A DNA stretch of 64,000 bases from Akkermansia muciniphila (GCA_943331105.2 CALQKH020000001.1:310001-374000); one strand, 5' to 3'; numbered from the stretch's first letter, positions 26,649 through 36,204 are shown. A program made the numbers and translations. The notes: generated by a model not told the origin, from the sequence alone.

Positions 26649-27419
26649 ATGTTGCAAGGTAAAACAGCACTGGTCACAGGTTCAACCAGCGGTATCGGAC
26701 TGGGGATTGCCAAGGCTTTGGCCCAACAAGGCGCGAACATTGTGCTCAACGGTTTCGGCGATGTCGAAGGCCCCAAGGCTGAAATCGCAGCCTTGGGTGT
26801 GAAGGTGGCCTACCACGGCGCCGACATGAGCAAAGCCTCCGAAATCGAAGCCATGATGAAGTTTGCGGCCGACACATTTGGCCGCGTGGACATTTTGGTC
26901 AACAACGCAGGTATCCAGCACGTGGCCAAGATCGAAGATTTCCCTGTCGAGCGCTGGGACGCCATCATCGCCATCAACCTGACCAGCGCCTTCCATGCCA
27001 CACGCTTGGCACTGCCGGCCATGAAAGCGGCCAATTGGGGCCGCATCATCAACGTGGCGTCAACCCATGGTTTGGTGGGCTCTGCTGAAAAATCTGCCTA
27101 TGTCGCCTCTAAACACGGTGTCGTGGGCTTGACCAAAGTCACCGCCCTCGAAAACGCCACCACGGGCGTGACCTGCAACGCCATTTGTCCCGGCTGGGTG
27201 CTGACACCCTTGGTGCAAAAACAAGTGGATGCCAAGGCCGTGGCCATGGGCTTGACCAACGAAGAAGCCAAAAAACAGCTGCTGCAAGAAAAAGAGCCTT
27301 CTATTCAGTTCACCACCCCCGAAGAATTGGGCGCATTGGCTGTGTTCTTCTGCTCGGCTGCTGGCAACAACGTGCGCGGCGCAGCCTGGAACATGGACGG
27401 CGGCTGGACCGCTCAATAA
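26649..27419 (+). CDS. bdhA: 3-hydroxybutyrate dehydrogenase
   Basis: Short-chain dehydrogenase of 256 residues that oxidises (R)-3-hydroxybutyrate to acetoacetate with NAD+, used in polyhydroxybutyrate mobilisation. It has the cofactor motif TGSTSGIGLGIA, NNAG at about 88-91, the catalytic YVASK, and the bdhA-specific CPGWVLTPLVQKQ, ending NMDGGWTAQ. A weak CGGAG lies about 10 nt before the ATG. The response-regulator gene follows 14 bp later, so the three genes downstream may share the transcript. Confidence 0.93.
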   Translation: MLQGKTALVTGSTSGIGLGIAKALAQQGANIVLNGFGDVEGPKAEIAALGVKVAYHGADMSKASEIEAMMKFAADTFGRVDILVNNAGIQHVAKIEDFPVERWDAIIAINLTSAFHATRLALPAMKAANWGRIINVASTHGLVGSAEKSAYVASKHGVVGLTKVTALENATTGVTCNAICPGWVLTPLVQKQVDAKAVAMGLTNEEAKKQLLQEKEPSIQFTTPEELGALAVFFCSAAGNNVRGAAWNMDGGWTAQ

Positions 27420-27433
27420 TTGATCAGGCATAC

Positions 27434-28165
27434 ATGAGCAGCTCGACCCGGTTGGACAAAGTCGTCATCGTTGACGATGACGCGCGCATCCGAGATTTGC
27501 TGCGGCGCTTCTTGTCGCAAGAAGGCTTGGATGTCCTGTTGGCCGAGGATGGTCAGGCTTTAGACCGCATCTTGCAGCGAGAAACCATTGATCTTGTGGT
27601 GCTCGACCTGATGCTGCCTGGCGAAGACGGGATGAGCATTTGCAAGCGGATGCGCGCAGCTGGCAACAAAACACCCGTGATCATGCTCACCGCCAAAGTT
27701 GAAGATAACGATCGCATTGCGGGCTTGGACATTGGCGCCGATGACTATCTGGGCAAACCCTTCAACCCGCGCGAGTTGTTGGCCCGAATTCACGCCGTCT
27801 TGCGCCGAAGGCCAACAGCCGAAGTTCCCGGGGCACCGTCCATCGCAGACAAAGAAGTCATCGTTTTTGGTGCGTTCACGCTCGATTTGGGGACCCGATC
27901 CTTGAGCCGTTTGGGCCAAAACATGCCACTGACCAGCGGCGAATTCTCCATGCTCAAAGCACTGGCTCGGCACCCCAAGCAAGCTTTGTCCCGAGAAAAA
28001 CTGGCCCAGTTGGCGCGAGGTCGCGACTTTGAGCCTTTTGACCGCAGCTTGGACGTTCAAATCTCTCGTCTGCGAAAGATGATCGAGCGAGACCCCGCCT
28101 CCCCCAAAGTGATCCAAACGGTTTGGGGCGTTGGCTACGTCTTTGTGCCCGATGGCCAAGCGTGA
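27434..28165 (+). CDS. ompR: OmpR-family response regulator
   Basis: Response regulator of 243 residues. The receiver domain shows VVIVDDDARIRDLL, phospho-acceptor Asp58 in VVLDLMLPGEDG, and LGKPFNPRELLARI. The winged helix contains LSREKLAQLARGRDFEPFDRSLD followed by QISRLRKMIE, which closely resembles OmpR. The ATG at 27434 is used; a longer frame runs back into bdhA. The stop overlaps the next kinase start by 4 bp (GTGA). It is probably an OmpR/EnvZ-like pair controlling envelope or osmotic functions, but targets are not shown here. Confidence 0.88.
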   Translation: MSSSTRLDKVVIVDDDARIRDLLRRFLSQEGLDVLLAEDGQALDRILQRETIDLVVLDLMLPGEDGMSICKRMRAAGNKTPVIMLTAKVEDNDRIAGLDIGADDYLGKPFNPRELLARIHAVLRRRPTAEVPGAPSIADKEVIVFGAFTLDLGTRSLSRLGQNMPLTSGEFSMLKALARHPKQALSREKLAQLARGRDFEPFDRSLDVQISRLRKMIERDPASPKVIQTVWGVGYVFVPDGQA

Positions 28166-29544
28166 CGCCCGCAGAAGTCACTGCCCCTGAGCACAGCGTG
28201 GCCGAAAAACCCACACGCAAGCTCAAACTCAGCCTGTTCTGGCGAACTTTCATTTGGTTGGCCCTGCTGATTTTGTTCAGCAGCATGGCTTGGCTGCAGA
28301 TGTTTCGCACGCAAGAGTATGAGCCACGTATTTTGCGCAACGTCCATCAGATTGCCACGGTGGTCAATCTGACCAAAACCGCCTTGATCCACACCGATGC
28401 CATTGCAAGGGTGTCTCTTCTCAAAACACTGGCAGACGAGGAAGACGTCAGCATCCAAATCCGGGAACCAGGAGACCAGATCTTGGCCTTCGGCTCGTCT
28501 GGGTTGGAACGCCAATTGGTCAATGAGATGATCAAACGTCTTGGGCCCGATACGCTGATTGCATCCCAAGTCAACCAAGTCGATGGCCTGTGGATCGGCT
28601 TCAAAATCGAGCGTGACAGTTATTGGCTGCAGATGGACCCCGAACGGCTCAGACCTTTGGGTGGCTCGGCCTGGCTCACTTGGCTGGGTTTGACCCTGGC
28701 GCTGTCCTTGGGCGGCGCAGCCATGATGGCGGGCCTGATCAACCGCCCCCTAAAGCGGTTGTCACTGGCGGCCAGCCGCGTGCGCGAGGGGCACTTCAAC
28801 ACTTCTCAACTGGACGAGGACGCGGCCACCAGCGAAATCCGCGAAGTCAACATCGGTTTTAACCGGATGGCCGAGCGTTTGGCCAAGATCGAACAAGAGC
28901 GCGCGGTGATGCTGGCAGGCATATCGCACGATTTGCGTACCCCCTTGGCCCGCTTGCGCTTAGAAACCGAACTGAGCGTGGCCAACCTGGAAACGCGCGA
29001 TCTGATGGCTGCCGACATTGCCCAACTGGACGCCATCATCGACAAGTTTCTCGACTACGCCCGGCCCGAGCCCCAAAACTTGGGGCCGGTTGTGCTGTCG
29101 GGCGTCATCAGCCGCAGCATTTCGCCTTGGCGCAACACCCCCCGGTTTGAAATCAGTGTCGATGTCGCCGAAGACCTGCAGGTCCATGCCGAACAAGTCG
29201 AACTGGTCCGGGTGTTGTCCAACTTAATAGAAAACGCCCGCCGCTATGGCCAAAGCCCCAGCGATGGCATCACGCGTGTCGACATCGTGGCCCGCCCTGA
29301 AGGTGGCTGGGTGTGGCTCAGCGTGTGCGACCAAGGCCCAGGAGTGTCCGAGGAAGCCCTGAAAAACCTGACTCAGCCGTTTTTCAGAGGTGACACCGCC
29401 AGAACCGACGCATCGGGATCGGGCTTGGGATTGGCGATTGTGGAAAGGTCTGTGCAGCGCATGGGCGGCACGTTCTCGGTCGTCAACCACAGCGCCGGGG
29501 GGCTGATGGCGCTGATGAAATTCAGGCAGGTTTCGCCGACTTGA
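28162..29544 (+). CDS. envZ: EnvZ-like sensor histidine kinase
   Basis: Inner-membrane sensor kinase of 460 residues. TM1 lies at about 24-46, a short periplasmic domain follows, TM2 at about 167-190, then HAMP, HisKA with [17 protein letters not shown] (His about 256) and HATPase with [16 protein letters not shown]. The [15 protein letters not shown] box is the EnvZ class. I choose the GTG at 28162, which overlaps the regulator stop as GTGA; the ATG at 28123 lies inside the upstream gene and adds residues that read as out-of-frame regulator. The 3' end overlaps convergent ispF by 23 bp. Confidence 0.88.
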   Translation: MTPAEVTAPEHSVAEKPTRKLKLSLFWRTFIWLALLILFSSMAWLQMFRTQEYEPRILRNVHQIATVVNLTKTALIHTDAIARVSLLKTLADEEDVSIQIREPGDQILAFGSSGLERQLVNEMIKRLGPDTLIASQVNQVDGLWIGFKIERDSYWLQMDPERLRPLGGSAWLTWLGLTLALSLGGAAMMAGLINRPLKRLSLAASRVREGHFNTSQLDEDAATSEIREVNIGFNRMAERLAKIEQERAVMLAGISHDLRTPLARLRLETELSVANLETRDLMAADIAQLDAIIDKFLDYARPEPQNLGPVVLSGVISRSISPWRNTPRFEISVDVAEDLQVHAEQVELVRVLSNLIENARRYGQSPSDGITRVDIVARPEGGWVWLSVCDQGPGVSEEALKNLTQPFFRGDTARTDASGSGLGLAIVERSVQRMGGTFSVVNHSAGGLMALMKFRQVSPT

Positions 29545-30016
29545 GGGTCAACAAGGCCACCGCACGCGCTTCCATACTCTGGCCCATACCCACAGGCCCG
29601 AGTTTTTCCGCCGTCTTGGCCTTCACATTCACCTGATTCAGGGCCACGCCCAAAGCTTGCGCTACACCTGCATTGATGGCCGCCATGTGCGGGGCCAACT
29701 TGGGGGCTTGGGCCACGATGGTGCTGTCCACGTTCACCAGCTCCCATCCTTTTTCGCGCACACGACGCATGGCTTCTTGTAACAGCACGCGAGAATCAGC
29801 CCCTTTGAACTGAGCGTCCGTGTCCGGAAAATGCCGCCCGATGTCGCCCAAGCCCGCAGCGCCCAGCACCGCATCGGTGATGGCGTGCAGCAACACATCG
29901 GCGTCCGAGTGGCCCAAAAGACCTGATGTATGTTCGATTTCCACCCCACCCAAAACCAGCTTGCGTCCTGGCACCAAGGCATGCACGTCCCAGCCTTCAC
30001 CGATTCTGAAACTCAT
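29522..30016 (-). CDS. ispF: 2-C-methyl-D-erythritol 2,4-cyclodiphosphate synthase
   Basis: MEP-pathway enzyme of 164 residues that cyclises CDP-methylerythritol phosphate to MEcPP, releasing CMP, on the way to isoprenoids. It carries the metal site GEGWDVHAL (Asp-x-His), [14 protein letters not shown], and the late [12 protein letters not shown]. Its ATG overlaps the ispD stop by 4 bp (ATGA), an ispDF operon. Its own 3' end overlaps the convergent EnvZ-like gene by 23 bp. Confidence 0.97.
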   Translation of the reverse strand: MSFRIGEGWDVHALVPGRKLVLGGVEIEHTSGLLGHSDADVLLHAITDAVLGAAGLGDIGRHFPDTDAQFKGADSRVLLQEAMRRVREKGWELVNVDSTIVAQAPKLAPHMAAINAGVAQALGVALNQVNVKAKTAEKLGPVGMGQSMEARAVALLTLKSAKPA

Positions 30017-30726
30017 GCCTTGCTCCCCAAAATGGCTTCGGCCAACGCGAAGTCGGCCGGGTAAGTGACTTTGAAATTTTGCGCCGAGCCTTCCACCAAA
30101 CGCGGCTTGAGGCCCAGTCGCTCCATCGCACTGGCCTCATCGGTGATGCCTGCAAAACCACTGGCCGCCACCGCAGCCAGGGCATCGTGCAAGGCCTGCA
30201 GCCGAAACATCTGTGGCGTCTGCGCCAACCATTTGTGCTCACGCGGCACCGTGGCCAAAACGCGACCGCCCTCTTCGCTTTTGAGCGTATCGGGCAAGGG
30301 CAGCGCCAACAGCCCACCCACCGCATCGTGTTGGCAAGTGTCGATGAGGCGGGTCACCGACTCGGGCGATACCAAACAACGCGCCGCATCGTGCACCAAC
30401 ACCCAATCCATCGGGTCAAGGCCTGCCGACAACATGGCTTGCAGGCCATTGAACACACTCTGGGCACGGCTGATGCCGCCGCAGGTCAGGCGCTGGAAAT
30501 GCACGGGCCAGCCCTGCTCGGTCCAAGCATGCGTATCGTCGGGCGACAAAATCACCCAACCACTGGTCAATCGAGGCACCAGCGCCAATGCCTGCAAAGT
30601 GTGCATGACCATGGGCTGACCAGCCACTTGCTGGTATTGCTTGGGTTGTAGCGTGCCCGCACGGCTACCCGTTCCCGCGCAAGGGATCAGGGCATGAAAG
30701 CGGGGCGAGGCGGTGCGTTCATTCAT
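30013..30726 (-). CDS. ispD: 2-C-methyl-D-erythritol 4-phosphate cytidylyltransferase
   Basis: MEP-pathway enzyme of 237 residues that forms CDP-methylerythritol from CTP and MEP. The N-terminal nucleotide-binding motif [13 protein letters not shown] is followed by [12 protein letters not shown], and [15 protein letters not shown] is in the middle. The ATG at 30726 begins the conserved protein; a much longer frame upstream is antisense to mfd and is not coding. It is coupled to ispF by a 4-bp overlap and divergent from mfd. Confidence 0.96.
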   Translation of the reverse strand: MNERTASPRFHALIPCAGTGSRAGTLQPKQYQQVAGQPMVMHTLQALALVPRLTSGWVILSPDDTHAWTEQGWPVHFQRLTCGGISRAQSVFNGLQAMLSAGLDPMDWVLVHDAARCLVSPESVTRLIDTCQHDAVGGLLALPLPDTLKSEEGGRVLATVPREHKWLAQTPQMFRLQALHDALAAVAASGFAGITDEASAMERLGLKPRLVEGSAQNFKVTYPADFALAEAILGSKA

Positions 30727-30830
30727 AGGATGACATTGTAGTTTTGTAGGTCGGCGGCTGTGCTTAACGAAGACCATCGACATTCTTAATGCGACAAAGA
30801 CTTTAAAATCACCTTCAATTCGACATTTCC

Positions 30831-30870
30831 ACACCCCCCTCCTTCTTGGCGGGGGGTGTTTCGCTTTTTT
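30831..30870 (+). terminator. Terminator-like hairpin in the mfd leader
   Basis: Perfect 9-bp stem ACACCCCCC (30831-30839) with GGGGGGTGT (30851-30859), an 11-nt loop, then TTCGC and six T. It is oriented for plus-strand transcription and ends 13 bp before the mfd ATG, although no plus-strand gene precedes it. It may be a leader attenuator or a relic terminator. Confidence 0.6.
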
Positions 30871-30883
30871 CTTCGACACCGCC

Positions 30884-33800
30884 ATGCAACTGCCCAGCCT
30901 GATTTTCGGCAAACGATTCACCCTGCCCCGCCCCGCCGGATCGGCCGATGCCGTGCTGTTGGCCCAACTGGCTGAGCGTGAAAAAAAGGCAGGCAAGATC
31001 ACCGCCATCGTCACCGCCGACGCGGCTGACGCCCAGCGACTCATGGACGAGTTGGTATTTTTTGCGCCTGATCTGCGCTGCGTGATGTTTCCCGACTGGG
31101 AAACCCTGCCGTATGACACCTTCTCGCCGCACCAGGACTTGATCTCGGAGCGACTGGCCACGCTGTGGCGCATCAAACAGCGCAACCACCCCGAGAGCGC
31201 CGACGTGGTGCTGGTGCCCGCCACCACCGCGCTTTACAGACTCGCACCGCCGTCCTTTTTGGCCGGCTACACCTTTGAATTCAAGGTCAAGCAAAAGCTC
31301 GATGAAGCCCAACTCAAGGCGCAATTGACCTTGGCGGGCTACTCGCATGTCAGCCAAGTGGTCAGCCCTGGTGAATACGCGGTGCGCGGTGGATTGATTG
31401 ACCTTTTCCCCATGGGCTCGCTGGTGCCTTACCGGGTGGACTTGTTCGACGACGAGATCGACTCCATTCGCACTTTTGATCCTGACAGCCAACGCAGCCT
31501 CTACCCCGTGCCCGAAGTGCGGCTCTTGCCCGGACGCGAGTTTCCGATGGACGAGGCGGCGCGAGCACGTTTCAGGAGTCGCTGGCGCGAACTGCTGGAG
31601 GGCGACCCAACCAAAAGCCGCATCTACAAAGACATGGGCAACGGGGTGGCCACCGCAGGCATCGAGTACTACCTGCCGCTGTTTTTTGAAGAAACCGCCA
31701 CCGTTTTCAACTATTTAGGAGCTGGCGAGGCGAACGCCGCCACGGTGGTGTTGCACGGCGACTTGGAGCCCTCATTTCAGCGCTTTTGGCAAGACACCAA
31801 AGACCGCTACCGCCTTGTGCAAGGTGACCCCGAGCGGCCGGTGCTGCCGCCCGAAGCGCTGTTTTTGAGCGCTGAGCAGTTCTACACATTGGCCAATACC
31901 CACGCGCAACTGGCGCTTCGACAAAGCGCAGGGCAAAGCACAGACGACGTACCTGACAACGCATTTGCGCAAAGTCTGCCCGATCTCACCGTGGTGCGCG
32001 GTGCCGATGACCCGCTGGCCCGCCTGCAAGCGCACATCCGCAAGAGTGCAGGCCGTGTGCTGATCTTGGCCGAGAGTGACGGCCGCCGAGAAAGCCTGCT
32101 TGACTTCGTACGCTCCAGCGGCCTCGCACCCCCGGTGTTTGAGAGCCTGCAAGCATTTTTGGCCAGTGACGAAAAAGTCGGCATGGCCACGTCCACCCTC
32201 AACCAAGGCTTTCACTGGTTCGAGCACAACATCGACTTGGTGACTGAAACCGAGCTCTTTGCAGCGGGCACCACCACGCGCCGCCGCAAAAAACAAGAGC
32301 AGGTCAGCGATGTGGAAGCGCTGATCAAAGACCTGAGCGAGCTGAATGTGGGCGACCCGGTGGTGCACAGTGCCCACGGCATTGGCCGCTACCGGGGTCT
32401 GGTCAACATGGACATGGGCCAGAAAAACGAAGACGGCTCGCCTGCCCTGCAGGAATTTTTGCACTTGGAATACGCAGGCGACGCCACGCTTTATGTACCG
32501 GTCAGCCAATTGCAGCTCATCGGCCGCTACACGGGCGTGAGCGCCGACGAAGCGCCCTTGCACAAGCTGGGCAGTGGCCAATGGGAAAAAGCCAAACGCA
32601 AGGCCGCTGAACAGGTGCGCGACGCCGCTGCCGAATTGCTCAACATCTACGCCCGCCGCGCCGCGCGCGAAGGCCATCCTTTCCGGTACAGCCCGCAAGA
32701 CTACGAAACCTTTGCCAACGACTTTGGTTTTGAAGAAACCGCCGACCAAAAGGCCGCCATCCACTGCGTGATCCAAGACATGATCAGCCCCCGTCCTATG
32801 GACCGGCTGGTGTGCGGCGACGTCGGTTTTGGCAAGACCGAAGTCGCCTTGCGTGCAGCCTTTGTGGCCGTCACAGGCGGCAAGCAAGTGGCCATTTTGG
32901 CCCCCACCACGCTTTTGGCCGAGCAGCATTACCAAACGCTCAAAGACCGCTTTGCCAAATGGCCGGTCAAGGTGGCCGAAATTTCGCGCTTTCGCTCGGG
33001 CAAAGAAGTCACCGCCGCCCTCAAAGGCATTGCCGATGGCACGGTGGACATCGTGGTCGGCACGCACAAGCTGCTGAGCGAGTCCACCAAATTCCACGAT
33101 CTTGGCCTGCTCATCATCGACGAGGAACACCGTTTTGGCGTGCGCCACAAAGAGGCCATGAAAGCCCTGCGGGCCGAGGTCGATGTGCTCACACTGACCG
33201 CCACCCCCATTCCACGCACCATGGGCATGGCTTTAGAGGGCCTGCGCGATCTGAGCGTGATCGCCACCGCGCCGCAACGTCGCCTGGCCATCAAGACCTT
33301 TGTGCGCAACGAAGGCACGGGCGTGATCCGCGAGGCGGTGCTGCGCGAACTCAAGCGCGGCGGCCAGGTTTACTTTTTGCACAACGAGGTTGAGACCATC
33401 GAGAACCGCAAGCAAAAGCTCGAAGAAATCCTGCCCGAAGCCCGCATCGCCGTGGCCCACGGCCAGATGCCCGAGCGCGAGTTGGAGCGCGTCATGCGCG
33501 ACTTTGTGGCCCAGCGCTACAACATCCTCTTGTGCTCCACCATCATCGAGACCGGCATCGACGTACCCACGGCCAACACCATCATCATGAGCCGCGCCGA
33601 CAAGTTCGGCCTGGCCCAGTTGCACCAGCTGCGCGGCCGCGTGGGCCGATCGCACCACCAAGCCTATGCCTATTTGATGGTGCCCGAGATCGAAGGCCTG
33701 ACCAAACAGGCCGCCCAGCGGCTCGATGCCATCCAGCAGATGGAAGAACTGGGCAGCGGCTTTTATTTGGCCATGCACGACCTGGAAATCCGCGGCGCGG

Positions 33801-34390
33801 GTGAAGTGCTGGGCGAAAACCAGAGCGGTAACATGCTCGAAGTGGGTTTTCAGCTCTACAACGAAATGCTGTCCGAAGCGGTGCGCTGCCTCAAAGCGGG
33901 CAAAGAACCCGATTTGCTCAGCCCTCTTTCCGTCACGACCGACATCAACCTGCACGCCCCTGCCCTGCTGCCCAACGACTATTGCGGCGATGTGCACCTG
34001 CGCCTGTCGTTTTACAAAAAGCTGGCCACCGCCAAAACCAGCGACCAGATCGATGCCCTGCTCGAAGAATTGGTGGACCGCTTTGGCAAGCTGCCAGCGC
34101 AAGCGCAAACCCTGGTGGATGTGCACCGCCTGCGCGTGCTGACCCAGCCCTATGGCGTGATCAAGGTCGACGCCGCCCCTGGCGTCATCCAGATCACCTT
34201 CAAACCCAACCCGCCCGTGGACCCCATGGCCATCATCGGCCTGATCCAGAAAAACAAACACATCAAGCTGGCGGGCAACGACAAAATCCGCATCGAACGC
34301 GAACTGCCTGACCCCAAGGCCAGGGCGCAGATGGTGCGGGATGTGCTCAGGAGTTTGGGGACGCCGAAGGTGGCGATGGCGGGAGTTTGA
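30884..34390 (+). CDS. mfd: Transcription-repair coupling factor
   Basis: DNA translocase of 1168 residues that removes RNA polymerase stalled at lesions and recruits UvrA. The N-terminal UvrB-like region has FPDWETLPYDTFSPHQDL; a CarD-like RNA polymerase interaction domain follows (about 485-560, VHSAHGIGRYRGL). The helicase motifs are GDVGFGKTEVALRAAF (Walker A, about 645), IIDEEHRFGVRHKE (DEEH box) and TATPIPRTM. Then come the TRG/relay region and a C-terminal UvrA-interacting domain. Full family length. No clear Shine-Dalgarno precedes the ATG, and a terminator-like hairpin sits just upstream. Confidence 0.97.
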   Translation: MQLPSLIFGKRFTLPRPAGSADAVLLAQLAEREKKAGKITAIVTADAADAQRLMDELVFFAPDLRCVMFPDWETLPYDTFSPHQDLISERLATLWRIKQRNHPESADVVLVPATTALYRLAPPSFLAGYTFEFKVKQKLDEAQLKAQLTLAGYSHVSQVVSPGEYAVRGGLIDLFPMGSLVPYRVDLFDDEIDSIRTFDPDSQRSLYPVPEVRLLPGREFPMDEAARARFRSRWRELLEGDPTKSRIYKDMGNGVATAGIEYYLPLFFEETATVFNYLGAGEANAATVVLHGDLEPSFQRFWQDTKDRYRLVQGDPERPVLPPEALFLSAEQFYTLANTHAQLALRQSAGQSTDDVPDNAFAQSLPDLTVVRGADDPLARLQAHIRKSAGRVLILAESDGRRESLLDFVRSSGLAPPVFESLQAFLASDEKVGMATSTLNQGFHWFEHNIDLVTETELFAAGTTTRRRKKQEQVSDVEALIKDLSELNVGDPVVHSAHGIGRYRGLVNMDMGQKNEDGSPALQEFLHLEYAGDATLYVPVSQLQLIGRYTGVSADEAPLHKLGSGQWEKAKRKAAEQVRDAAAELLNIYARRAAREGHPFRYSPQDYETFANDFGFEETADQKAAIHCVIQDMISPRPMDRLVCGDVGFGKTEVALRAAFVAVTGGKQVAILAPTTLLAEQHYQTLKDRFAKWPVKVAEISRFRSGKEVTAALKGIADGTVDIVVGTHKLLSESTKFHDLGLLIIDEEHRFGVRHKEAMKALRAEVDVLTLTATPIPRTMGMALEGLRDLSVIATAPQRRLAIKTFVRNEGTGVIREAVLRELKRGGQVYFLHNEVETIENRKQKLEEILPEARIAVAHGQMPERELERVMRDFVAQRYNILLCSTIIETGIDVPTANTIIMSRADKFGLAQLHQLRGRVGRSHHQAYAYLMVPEIEGLTKQAAQRLDAIQQMEELGSGFYLAMHDLEIRGAGEVLGENQSGNMLEVGFQLYNEMLSEAVRCLKAGKEPDLLSPLSVTTDINLHAPALLPNDYCGDVHLRLSFYKKLATAKTSDQIDALLEELVDRFGKLPAQAQTLVDVHRLRVLTQPYGVIKVDAAPGVIQITFKPNPPVDPMAIIGLIQKNKHIKLAGNDKIRIERELPDPKARAQMVRDVLRSLGTPKVAMAGV

Positions 34391-34405
34391 AAAACTCACC
34401 CACAA

Positions 34406-34425
34406 GACATATGTCCGGCATATGC
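34406..34425. promoter_or_regulatory. Tandem palindromes upstream of vapBC, putative operator
   Basis: Two perfect palindromes, GACATATGTC (34406-34415) and GCATATGC (34418-34425), share the CATATG core. Their centres are 11 bp apart, about one helical turn. They lie about 35 bp before the antitoxin start, over the likely -10 region. VapB-VapC complexes typically bind such repeats to repress their own operon; binding here is inferred. Confidence 0.6.
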
Positions 34426-34458
34426 TAAACTCATAGCCTCTTTCCATGGAGGTGCCCC

Positions 34459-34806
34459 ATGTCTGTCACTGCACTCACCGCCGCTGAAAAATCTGCCGTT
34501 TATCTGACCGCCGCCAGCACGGATGCGCCTGCCGATGCCGGACGTCATGTGCGGCTGTTCCGCAACGGGGCCAACCAGGCGGTGCGCATTCCGCGTGAAT
34601 TTGAGTTTGCAGCCCAAGAAGTGGTGATGAAAAAGGTGGGCAATACGCTGGTCTTGGAACCGGTCACGTTTTGGCCTCAGCGCGGATCGGCTGCAGCGCT
34701 GCGCATGGCGCTTGAAGAGATCAAAAAACTCGGGCCTTGCGAAGACACCTTCCCAGATGTAGACGAAGGCGTGCTGCCGCTCGATGACATTGTCTTCACC
34801 CCATGA
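34459..34806 (+). CDS. vapB: VapB-type antitoxin with AbrB/SpoVT domain
   Basis: Antitoxin of 115 residues. The AbrB/MazE-like DNA-binding core RHVRLFRNGANQAVRIPREFEF lies at about residues 29-50, and an acidic C-terminal half suits toxin binding. An N-terminal extension of about 28 residues before the AbrB core is longer than usual for VapB (about 75 residues). GGAGG lies 6 nt before the ATG, supporting this start. The stop overlaps the toxin start as ATGA. The tandem CATATG palindromes upstream are the likely autoregulatory site. Confidence 0.88.
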   Translation: MSVTALTAAEKSAVYLTAASTDAPADAGRHVRLFRNGANQAVRIPREFEFAAQEVVMKKVGNTLVLEPVTFWPQRGSAAALRMALEEIKKLGPCEDTFPDVDEGVLPLDDIVFTP

Positions 34807-35216
34807 CAACCACCTATTTTCTGGACACCAACATCATCAGCCACATGATGCTGGACGGCGATGGTGCAGCAGCACGTCGCGCCATTCAGGTTCTGACCGA
34901 ACAACCCGACATCGATTTGTGCACCAGCATCGTCGTTCAATGTGAATTGCTTTATGGCTTGCGCAAGCGGCCGAGCCCGCGCCTTGAGCGTGCTTACGAA
35001 CTGCAAATGCGGGGGCTGAAGGTCATCTCAATGGACGAAGCCGATGCACCTGTTTATGCCCAATTGCGAAACGCCCTTGAATCCAGTGGCACCCCTCTGG
35101 GGCCCAACGATTTGCTGATCGCGGCGCAAGCCATGCGCTGCGACGCCACGCTGGTCAGTGGCGATGCCGCCTTTGCCCGTGTACCGGGCTTGAAACTGCA
35201 AAATTGGCTGGCCTGA
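34803..35216 (+). CDS. vapC: VapC-type PIN-domain toxin
   Basis: PIN-domain ribonuclease toxin of 137 residues. The four acidic residues expected of the Mg2+ site are visible: Asp8 in FLDTNIIS, Glu48 in VVQCELLYG, Asp103 in GPNDLLIAAQA and Asp121 in LVSGDAAF. The site looks intact, so the toxin is probably active. VapC toxins commonly cleave initiator tRNA or rRNA, but the target is not predictable here. It is translationally coupled to vapB by a 4-bp overlap. The pair sits between mfd and serB with no mobile element visible. Confidence 0.92.
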   Translation: MTTTYFLDTNIISHMMLDGDGAAARRAIQVLTEQPDIDLCTSIVVQCELLYGLRKRPSPRLERAYELQMRGLKVISMDEADAPVYAQLRNALESSGTPLGPNDLLIAAQAMRCDATLVSGDAAFARVPGLKLQNWLA

Positions 35217-35249
35217 TCTCTTTTCCCATTTGATTTTTTGATGCTGCTC

Positions 35250-35972
35250 ATGACCACCGCCACCCTCACAGAATTCGCACCCGGCCTTGCCATTCAGGGC
35301 TTCACTGCTCCCCTTCCTCTGTCCAAGTTCAAGCTGATCGCGTTTGACATGGACTCCACGCTCATCAGCATCGAGTGCATCGACGAGATCGCCGACGCCG
35401 TGGGCCGCAAGGCCGAAGTCGCCGCCATCACCGAAGCGGCCATGCGCGGCGAGATCACCGACTTCAAAGAAAGCCTGCGCCGCCGCTTGGCCCTGCTCAA
35501 GGGCGTGACGCTGGCCGAAATGGAGCGCGTGTACACCGAGCGCCTGAAAATCAACCCCGGCGCAGCCGAGCTGGTTGCCGCTTGCCAAAAGGCGGGCATG
35601 AAGGTGCTGCTGGTCTCGGGTGGTTTCACCTTCTTTGCCGACCGCGTCAAAGAGCGCCTGAACATCGACTTTGCCCGTTCCAATCGGCTAGAAGTGGTGA
35701 ACGGTGAACTCACGGGCGGCTTGGTGATGCAAAGCTGGGGCGACATTTGCGACGGGGCCGAGAAGCGCAGAACGGTGCTGGAAATGGCCTCGTTGATGGG
35801 CATCGAGCCGCATCAATGCATCGCTGTCGGCGACGGTGCAAACGACCTGCCCATGATGGGCGCCGCGGGATTGTCGGTGGCCTACCACGCCAAACCCAAG
35901 GTGCGCGAGCAAGCCATGGTCGCCATCAACCAAGGTGGGCTCGACCGCTTGCTGGAAGTCGTCAAGCCCTGA
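35250..35972 (+). CDS. serB: Phosphoserine phosphatase
   Basis: HAD-superfamily phosphatase of 240 residues, last step of serine biosynthesis. The nucleophile motif AFDMDSTLI (Asp33, general acid Asp35) is followed by IECIDEIADAVGRKAEV, VLLVSGGFTFFADRVK (motif II Ser) and AVGDGANDLPMMGAAG (motif IV). It lacks the N-terminal ACT region of longer SerB enzymes. The start is uncertain: an ATG at 35241 and a TTG at 35238 are also in frame, and no clear binding site decides. It begins 33 bp after vapC. Confidence 0.95.
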   Translation: MTTATLTEFAPGLAIQGFTAPLPLSKFKLIAFDMDSTLISIECIDEIADAVGRKAEVAAITEAAMRGEITDFKESLRRRLALLKGVTLAEMERVYTERLKINPGAAELVAACQKAGMKVLLVSGGFTFFADRVKERLNIDFARSNRLEVVNGELTGGLVMQSWGDICDGAEKRRTVLEMASLMGIEPHQCIAVGDGANDLPMMGAAGLSVAYHAKPKVREQAMVAINQGGLDRLLEVVKP

Positions 35973-35984
35973 AGTCACGCCCCC

Positions 35985-36194
35985 TCAGCGGCGCAGCGGT
36001 TTGAGCAGATCGCTCAGGCCGTTGTGGTCGATCTCTTGCATCAGCTGCAGCAGTTGCCCGATTTCACCTTGGGGAAAACCTTCACGCGCAAACCAATTGA
36101 GGTAGTTGCCAGGCAAATCGGCGATCAACATGCCTTTGTGTTTACCGTACGGCATAGGGGTGGTCACGAGCTTCACCAGGTCTTCGGGTTTCAA
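35985..36194 (-). CDS. DUF3820 family small protein
   Basis: Small cytoplasmic protein of 69 residues with the DUF3820 pattern: MPYGKHKGMLIADLPGNYL, then WFAREGFPQGEIGQLL and HNGLSDLLKPLRR. Its function is unknown; the fold resembles exodeoxyribonuclease-associated DUF3820 segments. I choose a TTG start at 36194, with GAGGGGG 5 nt upstream. A longer ATG frame from 36242 runs antisense-free but out of frame through the hydrolase 3' end, and those residues look like shifted hydrolase sequence. With the TTG start there is a 10-bp gap after the hydrolase. Confidence 0.75.
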   Translation of the reverse strand: MKPEDLVKLVTTPMPYGKHKGMLIADLPGNYLNWFAREGFPQGEIGQLLQLMQEIDHNGLSDLLKPLRR

Positions 36195-36204
36195 GCCTGC
36201 CCCC

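Noticed and set aside
31772..33148. Open frame of 458 codons antisense to mfd
   Set aside because: mfd is complete with all helicase motifs; the antisense protein has no recognisable feature.
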